Program-made: the position numbers and the translations under genes
Notes under the pieces: model-generated
Told to the model about the DNA's origin: nothing
The model's database searches: none
Seen by the model: the letters and a program-made list of their open reading frames with translations, nothing else
Part shown: positions 42,988 through 50,635 of the stretch, in pieces
Position numbering within the stretch: position 1 is the stretch's first letter
Layout of the letters: every line of letters begins with the position of its first letter
NCBI GenBank assembly: GCA_027579435.1
Contig: JANBPK010001508.1
Span: forward strand, 1 to 50,635
Origin: Candolleomyces eurysporus
Taxonomy: Eukaryota > Basidiomycota > Agaricomycetes > Agaricales > Psathyrellaceae
Direction of reading: 5' to 3'
Length of the DNA stretch: 50,635 bases

Positions 42988-45000
42988 ATGAGAGTCCTCA
43001 TCACGTCGCTCGTCACCCTAGCAGCTCTCCTTCAGTTCTGTGTCGGAAGTCCTGCTGCGCCTGGCGCTACCAGCCCCGGGAGGCTAGTCATCACTCTCAA
43101 GGATGACGTTTCTCGCTCTTCGTTCTTTGCGAAGTTCACCAAGGATAGCATTCGACGAGTAACCTCTGAATGGGATGTCATCAACGGGTTCTCCGGTAAG
43201 TCCGTCGATACTCCGAGCCTTGATGCCTGCTTCGAAAATGCTTGACCTTGAATTATTAGGTGCTTTTGATGAGGAGACCGTGTTAGCCCTACGGGGCTCC
43301 CAGGAAGTCTTGTCGATTGAAGAGGACGGTTTATATCATGCGACTGCAATCGTGACCCAGAACAACGCGCCGTGGGGTCTGTCGAGGCTGAGTGCTCCGG
43401 AGAAGCTCAAGCAACAAACCACAAGGTGCGCGGCTCTATCCATATCTGATTCCGTGGCTCCAGAGCGTTGAAATATTGCCCCTATTTCAGCTGGACAAAC
43501 TATTCGTATACATATGACAACTCAGCTGGAAGTGGTGTCGATATCTATGTCGTAGGTAGGCTCTGGCACGGCTACTTGTACCTGGGCTAAGGTGACTGAA
43601 TTGAAATGGAGACACCGGCATTCGAACCACGCATGTGAGTGAGCTCTAATATCTCAGCGTCCTTCGCACTGACTATGGCGTAGAGTCAGTTCAGTGGGCG
43701 CGCTCGCTGGGGAGCTACGTTCGGGGGATCTCAGTGCGTACATCATCTCCCCACGCCTTGTGCAAGAGCTAAAAGCTCTTGATTTGCTGTACAGGGCTGC
43801 CGATGGCAACGGGCACGGTACACATATGGCGTGAGTTATAACTTTCCCTGTCCTGGAGATGATGCTCAGGCTTACATCGACGCCAGAGGTATCGCTGCCG
43901 GGGCCCAATTCGGCGTCGCGAAGGCATGCCTTCATCAGCTTGATTTCATCTTCTCACCATTGACACGGAATTTGAATTCCTACAGGCGGCGAATATCATT
44001 GCTGTCAAAGTATTGGGTGATGCCGGGTCGGGGACTCTGAGCGACATGTAAGTACGAACGTGATCTCTCGGCTGTGGGACTGTGGCTCATATGGCCAATA
44101 GTGTTTCTGGTCTCAACTGGGTCTCCCAGCAAAGCAAGGCATCCGGCAAACCGTCAGTCGCACTATTATCCCTTGCTGGAGGAGCCTCGGTGGCGTTAGA
44201 TAACGCGGTGACCTCTGTAAGCGCTTCTCCCTCGTCGAAATGAGATGAAACCTGATTTCTTTGGCTATCAGCTGACCAATTCCGGTGTTTCCGTCGTGGT
44301 AAGTATTAATTTGACAAACACCCTCTTTCACGTAGCTTTATTGATCAATCCTCCTTCTAGGTTTCAGCTGGTGATCAGAGCACCACCATATCAAGCATAT
44401 CACCGGCTCGAGTTCCATCTGTCATCTCCGTTGGCTCGACGACCATCGCTGATACTAAAGTGGCATCCTCGAACTATGGAAATGTGACTACCCATGCCCC
44501 AGGACAGTCCATTGTTAGTGCTTGGAATACGGGCGACGTGGTAGGCTGCCTGTGCCAATGAAGATCGTGGAAGTGCTCTTAATTTGGTGAAACAGGCTAC
44601 AAATACCCTCTCAGGTACTTCAACGGTACGTCTGTCCCTCCAGTTCATTCATCAAGGCAAAGTGGCTTGCGCGAACTCATTAGCTAATCGTGATTAAATG
44701 ACAGTCCGCGGCATACGTCGCTGGTATCGTCGCGTACTTTATAAGCCTCGATGGGGCTACATCTCCTGCTGCGATAACTGCCAAAGTCATAGACGACAGT
44801 CTGATCAATTACATTTCTGGAATGCGTAAGTCATTCGTCATTCATCGCCTTGCATAATAATGATGAGGGGGCACCCCACTCACCCATTGACACTCAACTT
44901 TAATGAACGGTGTTTAGCGTCAGGAACCCCCAATCGACTGGCCACAAATAGGTACGTTTGTACGTTGGGGGCAGGGAGCGCGCTACGGATTTGTATTTGA
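42988..45000 (+). CDS. secreted subtilisin-like serine protease (S8, proteinase K type) with oxyanion Asn changed to Asp
   Basis: The signal peptide is MRVLITSLVTLAALLQFCVG. An I9-type propeptide follows (GRLVITLKDDVSRSSFFAKF, DVINGFSG, VLSIEEDGLYH). The mature part begins near NNAPWGLSRLSA. The catalytic triad is complete across small exons: Asp in VVDTGIRTTH (Asp codon split by an intron), His in NGHGTHMAGTYRG, Ser in LSGTSTSAAYVAG. Other marks are FGVAK, NIIAVKVLGDAGSGTLSDI, VSGLNWVSQQS and SPARVPSVISVGSTT. The residue forming the oxyanion hole, normally Asn in AAGN, is Asp here (VSAGDQSTT). The family Met after the catalytic Ser is Thr. The C terminus (SGTPNRLATNR) is family-like and stops at 44998-45000. 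The enzyme may be slow or altered rather than dead. Confidence 0.88.
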
Positions 45001-45431
45001 TGTGATGTGGATATGATGCTCAATTTGCTCAATTTGCTCAATTTCGGAGAATGAAATTCATGTACATATACCTTCTTCTATTATCTGGCTCGATTGATCT
45101 CCCTTGACAGCCTTACAGCGGGCCAGGTTAATTAGTTGTCGTGAGAGAGAGACAAAGTTGTCGGCGGATCAGTCTACTCCCCCTGCAGTCTTCCTACTCA
45201 GGGTGCCGCGTTCTCATCTGTCCTGCCGTCACACATAACTCTTATGTTTGAGTAAGTCAGAAGCAAGCCCTTTACTTTGCTCAGGGGGTGGCAGGACATC
45301 CTTCGACGTACACAAGCACCTGTCCATTCAATCGTATCAAAACTAAGAACAAAAACGAAGGAACTAAATCTAGATAGTCTCCAAAGACGAAAGCAAGTCA
45401 AAGGGGACCACAAGATTTAAACTATCACAAT
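45001..45431. other. intergenic between convergent genes, with a small tandem repeat
   Basis: This lies between the 3' ends of the protease (+) and the peroxygenase (-). Only the 9-base repeat listed separately stands out. Confidence 0.5.
45018..45044. repeat. 9-base tandem repeat, three copies
   Basis: GCTCAATTT occurs three times in direct succession, just downstream of the protease stop codon. Confidence 0.85.
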
Positions 45432-46852
45432 CTACGAATGTCCATACGGGAACAACTCCGTCGTGCACCCCAACGCACCCTGAGCCCCAATATACAAATA
45501 ACGCAAGTTCTTGATCAAGTTCTTCCTCAACAGACCGGTGGGGTTGGGGTAAAACTCCTGAACCTGAGCCACTACACTCTCATACGCCCGACAAACGTTA
45601 TTAAAATCCGCTGACGTAGGATCCAGAACATAATTGTTGACCTTCCCATCGGCATTCCCGCCTGGCATAACAGGGTGGGCCAAGAAGACTTTATCGGTCC
45701 CTTCGTTCGCAACGGGCCTTGCGGCCCTGTAAAAGTCACGGGGGAACTTCCCGAATTTGAAGAACGAGCGCGCATCTGGGATGGAAAGTTTACCGTCGGT
45801 GCGACGCCCGTCGACGAAGAAGTTGATGGGGAGGGCGGAGATGCTGTATGCGACGATGTATCCGATGTTTTTCAGCGTGAAGTTGGGGTTGGTGGAGATG
45901 GAGTCTTGGATTAGAGAGTAGCGGAGCTCGCCGGCGACCGTGATGTCGTAGGAGCCGCCGCCATACTTGTTGCTGAAATCCACAAACTACATTCGACGAT
46001 ACATATGTCTCTGTGAGTACTCTGGGATTAAGGACTAGAAATGAGTACAACTACTGACCTTGTTGAACAACGTTTGGTTGAAGTTGTGGTTGTCACCAAA
46101 GAAAGCGTCCCCGCGAGTCAGGCTGGCATCGCCTGCAAGTGAATACGATAATTAATCATGTGTCCTTGAGCCATGGAATAGGTACACACCCTCAAATGTT
46201 CCATGCACATTGAGCCCTCCGGCTTCAGCGGGAGGTGGAGGACTAGGTCCAGTCCTCCTGGTCTTAAGCCCGATGCTGAGCAGATCAGTCTCCAGATTGC
46301 CATCCAAAAGATGCCCAATGTATGTCAAGAGTATCGCAAACTTGTTGTTCGCATTGAGCCCTATAAGTTATGGCATCAAACGTTGGTAAGTCTCGTCATT
46401 TTATGCGGCTTGTAGAATATAAGGATGAACGAATCCTACCTTCCTGAACGGCAGTAACAATCTCGGAAGGACTAGCAACTCCGTTTCTCGGAAGATACTA
46501 TGCGGCATTGTCTTAGTGAATGTGAAGAATATCGAGTAGACTGGAGACTTACACCGTGGTTCGCAAGTGTGTTTAGAGCGGGGCACGGTCCGCGAATGTC
46601 GCCTGCCTTCACCGGTTTGTAAGGATGCTGCCGATCGTTAACCAGCTTCGTTCCCGTATACCTAGGAGGTCCGGGTGGAGTAGGCGGATTTTGGACAAGT
46701 CGGACTTTGGGATTCGGCTTATCTTTCCACCATCGAGCAGACAGGTCTTGAAAGCCGTCGGTGACCCCACTGAAACTGGGAAAGGCGAAAGACAGTGTAG
46801 CTCCGAAGGTAACCCAGAGGAGGAGTAGGGCGAGTGGTTTGGAGAGCATCAT
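45432..46852 (-). CDS. unspecific peroxygenase (heme-thiolate peroxidase)
   Basis: Five exons (46553-46852, 46440-46497, 46190-46360, 46059-46132, 45432-45986) sum to exactly 386 codons, 385 residues, the size of long-type peroxygenases. A signal peptide (MMLSKPLALLLLWVTFGATL) and propeptide precede KLVNDRQHPYKPVKAGDIRG and PCPALNTLANHGYLPRNG; the Cys of PCP (residue 90) is the proximal heme ligand. EGDASLTRGDAFFGDNHNF (from residue 176) is the Mg/propionate site, and Glu in TVAGELRY (~221) is the acid-base residue. FFVDGRRTDGKLSIPDARSF and the C-terminal GCTTELFPYG match the Agrocybe aegerita enzyme closely from memory. These secreted enzymes use H2O2 to insert oxygen into alkanes, aromatics and fatty acids. 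All key residues are present. Confidence 0.95.
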
Positions 46853-46949
46853 CCTTGGTGGAGCCTGGTGTGAGGTGGTGCTGAAAAGGAAAGGAAAGTA
46901 GGTAGGAGGATGGAAAAAAATCTATGGACAATTTCTTGGGGCCACCCAG

Positions 46950-46957
46950 TTTTTATA
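46950..46957 (-). promoter_or_regulatory. TATA box of the peroxygenase gene
   Basis: The minus strand reads TATAAAAA about 100 bases upstream of the start codon at 46852. Confidence 0.55.
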
Positions 46958-48417
46958 CTTCACGCACTCATGATATTCGTCAACTAAGCAGGGAAGAAGT
47001 TAGTAAGTAAGGCTCTGTGAACAGGGATCGTCCCTGAGTTGTCTGGTCATACCCGCGCACGCCGATTGGTCTCTTCCGTTCTGCCTACCAAAAACGTATA
47101 CTAGTACTGGTTTACAGATCGACGCATGCAGTATTGTTATGCGATGATGACCTTGCAACCCGAAACTGTAGAGCCGCCGAGAAAAGGGGCACTACACCTG
47201 CCTTTTATGGGGGTACATGTTCGGCATGGTTGTCAGTTTCGTACGACGGGCGCCCTTGACCCTGCTACTTACGGATCGTCATAGGTCGATCAACACTAGT
47301 AGCCGACTTTGGTTTATTCAATGTTCAATGTTCAATGTGTCGAGTTATTTGAGGGTTCGGCTGAGTATGCCAGGTAACCAACTCGTTGTGCATAACGTCG
47401 CCATCTGCAACGATAGGGTGTGTTTGTGAGCGGTGTGGCACGGATGTTTTAGCAAACTGACACATTATACATTATGAGCGGCATGGAGTCGCACCCAAGT
47501 ATGCTGCTTACCCGTAACCTTATCACTATGTCATGGTACATGCTTGCTCAAGCGATTCTGCGTCGGTAGTAACTGACAGCAGCTAGATAGAGTTCAAAGT
47601 GGGTTACTTATCCGACCCCTTGAAGTTTCTCCGAACGAGAGCGAAACATCTAACATCCCTAGAGCAAAAGTGATCCATCTGATGTCACAAAATCCGATTG
47701 AAGAAGCGAATGAAGTATGTAACTAAGAACGTTCGTGAGTCCTCTGCCCTCGGAGACAGCTCTCTTCCGCCCCCGAATTGAGCGGCAAAGACGCTGAATT
47801 ATGGAGGAGATTAAAATCCCCAAAAAAGCTGATGGCAGAAGGAAGGCTAAGCCTGTCCAGACCAGATCGATACCCGCAGATGGCTCGTACTAGCACTGGC
47901 ACCACTGCCTACACACGCAATGCAATGCTCCATTAGTCACTTCCGCAGTAATAACGTATTGATCGTAGGTTCCTATGTGAAGTGTTATTTATATCCACGG
48001 ACCTACCAGGGGATGCACGCCCAATCATGAACCTTGTTTTTGTCAAACCTAGGCCTCCTTCTGAGAGAATGTATATGAGAAGGAGGCCGGAAACACCGAG
48101 CCAATGAGTCCATATGAGTGAGTGTGCTACAGTGATAGATAGGTAGGCCGGTTGATAAGTAGTTCAAGGTTCCATCATCCCATGTGAATCTTGGAAGAAC
48201 GTTGTTGCGGGTCAGACAACTCGGGGCGTTCTGCTTGAGTCTGGCGATCATATTTCCTCCAACATTTCTCAGATTTATAACATAGTAGCTCTGTTGAGCA
48301 TTCACCTACTCTTCGATCTTGGGCGGAGGCGAGCCCATACTCTACAGTTGAATCTCCGCTCAAATTGTGGGCGTCGAATTCAATCGATGAGAGGCGCTTG
48401 ACACAAAACCATTAGCC
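46958..48417. other. 1.5 kb without a gene
   Basis: A TTCAATG tandem of three copies lies at 47317-47337. Open frames of 60-100 codons have no domain features. The last 90 bases before 48418 resemble the sequence upstream of the other F-box copy (shared TTGAATCTCCGCTC). Confidence 0.45.
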
Positions 48418-49482
48418 ATGCTCCCTGACCTCCCACTCGAACTCTGGCACCGTATCATTGGGCATGCGTGCACCTGCAATGACGACGGCGACAGTCGTTT
48501 CAACTGCTCCACACCGCTTGTTCTCTCTCGCACATGTCGCGAGCTGCGACGAGTATCCCGATACTATCGATACCACGAGGTGACCATTCGGGGCTGGGAG
48601 CGCCTTTTAGCATTCGAGGAGGAGTTTTTTTCGAATAGAGGGAGTTCAGCAAAACAAGAAGACAATCATAGCAATGGAGAGACCGTACTGCATGACTGCA
48701 GCGAAGCTAGCGCCGAGGTGGAGCCCCATGGCGGTGTTGTGCACCTGAATGTCCGGATTCGAGAGCTCTGGGGTGTGGTTTATCCAAATGTGTCTTTGGA
48801 TGACAACGATAACGGGTCGGAGACCAGTGATGATAGCTGGTACGCTCCGAGTTCGGATAGTAGTGATGGTGAGGAAGATGGGCTTGGAGGAGTTGTTGAA
48901 GAGGACAAAGAAGGCGGCGGGGATTCCGAGGCAGACGAAGGAAACGGCGGTGTTGATAAAGACGATGAAGAAGCAGACCTGATGGAAGACCATGCTCTGG
49001 AGTTTTCCGAAATTTCCGACTCGGAATATCGCGAAGTCGCAGAAGAGAAAGCAGCACTCGCAGAGGAGGGAACTGTGCATAGCTTGTTCGACAGCAGCAC
49101 AGACGGCGCGCAAGACCTTTCCTACCTACTGGCAGGAAGACCCCCTCCACTCGCCCGCCTCGAGTACCGCGTGTATTCGTCTCTTCGACGCGTCTTGGAG
49201 GCCTGTGCACCGACGCTGGAGATCCTTGTCCTGTCCTGGAGACCCATAAGCACGTTCTTCATTGAAGCCGTGTTCCCGGTTCTCCCTGCACTTCGGGTTC
49301 TCCGGTGGGATAGGATGAGTGGCTACTACTATTACTCGTTCCGAATCACCCCTGCAAGAAAAGCTCCAGTTCCCATAGTATTTCCTGCGCTACAACGTTT
49401 GGAGATCACGACCCTCAGCGATACTGATGGGTTGGACTTGATGGGTCCCGGGGCGAATAAGGTGATGATTCCGCACCTGTAG
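48418..49482 (+). CDS. F-box protein, copy B of an inverted paralogue pair
   Basis: The 354-residue frame starts MLPDLPLELWHRIIGHACTC and continues LVLSRTCRELRRVSRYYRYH, almost the same as the minus-strand copy at 40956-42185. The shared architecture is F-box, VTIRGWE...LLAFEEEF, VHLNVRIRELWGVVYP, a long acidic Asp/Glu/Gly/Ser linker (about residues 135-195), then DHALEFSEISDSEY, YSSLRRVLEACAPTLEILVL and FFIEAVFPVLPALRVLRWDR. It ends MIPHL followed by TAG, three bases out of register with copy A, which reads on. A GT donor follows shortly (GGTGAG at about 49492), so an extended spliced form or a truncation by the TAG are both possible. The role is a presumed SCF substrate receptor. Confidence 0.8.
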   Translation: MLPDLPLELWHRIIGHACTCNDDGDSRFNCSTPLVLSRTCRELRRVSRYYRYHEVTIRGWERLLAFEEEFFSNRGSSAKQEDNHSNGETVLHDCSEASAEVEPHGGVVHLNVRIRELWGVVYPNVSLDDNDNGSETSDDSWYAPSSDSSDGEEDGLGGVVEEDKEGGGDSEADEGNGGVDKDDEEADLMEDHALEFSEISDSEYREVAEEKAALAEEGTVHSLFDSSTDGAQDLSYLLAGRPPPLARLEYRVYSSLRRVLEACAPTLEILVLSWRPISTFFIEAVFPVLPALRVLRWDRMSGYYYYSFRITPARKAPVPIVFPALQRLEITTLSDTDGLDLMGPGANKVMIPHL

Positions 49483-49904
49483 TGTGATTCGGTGAGTTGA
49501 ACCTCTCTTTCTCTTTTACATGTGTAATCTCGTGTGATCCTCATCTAGGGACAGGAGGGAACTACAATTGGTTGGTTGACGACGAGGCTCTGGTGGTTCG
49601 GGACAAGCGATGAAGAATACGCTGTATCGGCGACTTTGAGAACCGAGCATCTCAGATGGCTCAGGAGATTGGCTGGGACTCATAGCTAGTTTGTAGTGTC
49701 TGTTGCGGGTAACTCTTGAAGCAGCGAGCACAGCCAGCGACAAATCAAGCCCACGTAAGTCAAGTCGAAAAGCTCTGCACGAGCAGGATTCGAACGCCCG
49801 ACTCTGATGAGGGCCGTGCGTTAAGGGACCTGAAAGCAGAAGAAAGTTCCCACACATTCTTGCCTTACGACCACCATCGCCTCGTCGCCGTCGAACGTCT
49901 TGCA
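49483..49904. other. intergenic with a degenerate tRNA T-arm
   Basis: The minus strand reads CGTTCGAATCC at 49786-49796, one mismatch from a B-box, with CTCATCA (Met-type anticodon loop order) about 20 bases upstream on the same strand. Stems do not pair well, so I treat it as a tRNA relic. Confidence 0.35.
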
Positions 49905-50635
49905 ATGGGAAAGAAGAAGAATAAGCCTGTGAGTCCCACAAAACGCATCCATTTCACTACAAGTACTGACATCGACCCAGCTGATTCGCCCCTGGTGCTG
50001 GTACTGCGAGCGGGAGTTTGAGGATGAAAAAGGTACGTGGCTGCAGGCTGTCTCGGCCGATGTCTGGCTGACCTGGGCCATAGTCTTGATGCAACACCAA
50101 AAAGCAAAGCATTTCAAATGCGGGATGTGCCCAAGGAGGCTGAATACGGCTGGTGGGCTGGCTGTTCACATCCAACAAGTGCACAAGCTAGAGCCAGACA
50201 AGTGCGTCGCATTTTTCTCTCCTCTCTGCGAGATCCCTGACCATCGAGTTTCCAGTCTGCCTNCGAATCGAAAANCGCCCTGCCCGGTCGAGATGGATAC
50301 GAAGTCGAGATCTTCGGAATGGAAGGCATCCCAGCGCCCGACGTCGCAGACTACAAGCGCCGCAAAGAAATCGAGCTGGGTCTCAATCCAGGGTCGATCT
50401 CCCAGCCCCAGGCCAAACGCGTAAAGACAGAAAATCGGGCTCTCACCGAAGACGAACTCCGTGCCCAGCTCGAGGCCCACAAAGCTCTGATGGGCGGTGG
50501 TGGAGATGCCTCCAAGCTGCCAGCAACAGCAGCGGATACGAGCAGTACCCCGGTTTACGGCGCCCCTGCACAGGCGTATTCAGTCCCTCCAACCCCTGCT
50601 GGCCCGACCCCACCTGTTCCATTTGCCGCACCGCC
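49905..50635 (+). CDS. BuGZ/ZNF207-like C2H2 zinc-finger protein, 5' part
   Basis: The tiny first exon (49905-49928) encodes MGKKKNKP. It joins to 49981-50032 ([17 protein letters not shown]) and 50084-50201, which adds [20 protein letters not shown] and [18 protein letters not shown]. This gives two tandem C2H2 fingers, C-x2-C-x12-H-x5-H and C-x2-C-x12-H-x4-H. The next exon carries [36 protein letters not shown], then a Pro/Ala-rich tail running off the window. This order, including GMEGIP, is diagnostic for the BuGZ family: human ZNF207 binds Bub3 at kinetochores, bundles microtubules and helps splicing. Two N's (50263, 50275) lie at the start of the last visible exon and hide its acceptor and frame. 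Confidence 0.88.

Overview
The window is nuclear DNA of a basidiomycete, almost certainly an Agaricomycete (mushroom or wood/litter decayer). Genes are dense and cut by many short GT..AG introns of about 45-70 bases. Gene families are typical of Agaricomycetes: F-box proteins, DUF6534 and DUF6533 multi-pass membrane proteins, a DUF1996 secreted protein, an unspecific peroxygenase, GMC and BBE-type flavin oxidases, a proteinase-K-like S8 protease and a Helitron relic. Nothing bacterial is present. Coordinates of multi-exon genes run from start codon to stop codon; exon edges were worked out by hand from frame and splice consensus.

Layout. 1-6.7 kb: a possible 3' gene end, a cysteine-rich secreted/GPI-type jelly-roll gene (+), an F-box gene (-), then a truncated glutamine-rich gene end (-) abutting an F-box-like leucine-rich C-terminal gene that lacks its F-box (+). 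6.7-9.3 kb: no convincing gene. 9.3-18.8 kb: secreted BBE-like flavoprotein, DUF6534 membrane protein, secreted GMC oxidoreductase and a beta-trefoil-like protein, all (+). 18.8-23.2 kb: one small 86-residue protein (-) and a gene-poor, repeat-bearing tract. 23.2-27.1 kb: DUF1996 secreted protein and DUF6533 membrane protein (+). 28.1-30.3 kb: two (-) genes, one with a probable mitochondrial presequence. 31.0-34.4 kb: a secreted protein ending in a microbial-RNase-like domain and a small secreted protein (+). 35.3-37.4 kb: a dead Helitron, almost free of CpG. 38.0-40.2 kb: MFS drug-type transporter (-). 41.0-49.5 kb: two paralogous F-box genes in inverted orientation enclosing an S8 protease (+) and a heme-thiolate peroxygenase (-). 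49.9 kb to the end: the start of a BuGZ/ZNF207-type zinc-finger gene (+).

How it fits together. At least eight products carry signal peptides, and several could interact outside the cell: BBE and GMC flavin oxidases make H2O2, and the peroxygenase uses H2O2 to oxygenate aromatics and alkanes. That coupling is inferred from family knowledge. The genes are spread over 37 kb on both strands, so this is a secretome-rich neighbourhood rather than a proven cluster.

Quality note. Twelve isolated single N's occur, mostly beside short homopolymers. At 17077 the N is demonstrably an extra base that breaks an otherwise perfect reading frame, so apparent frameshifts next to any N should not be read as biology.
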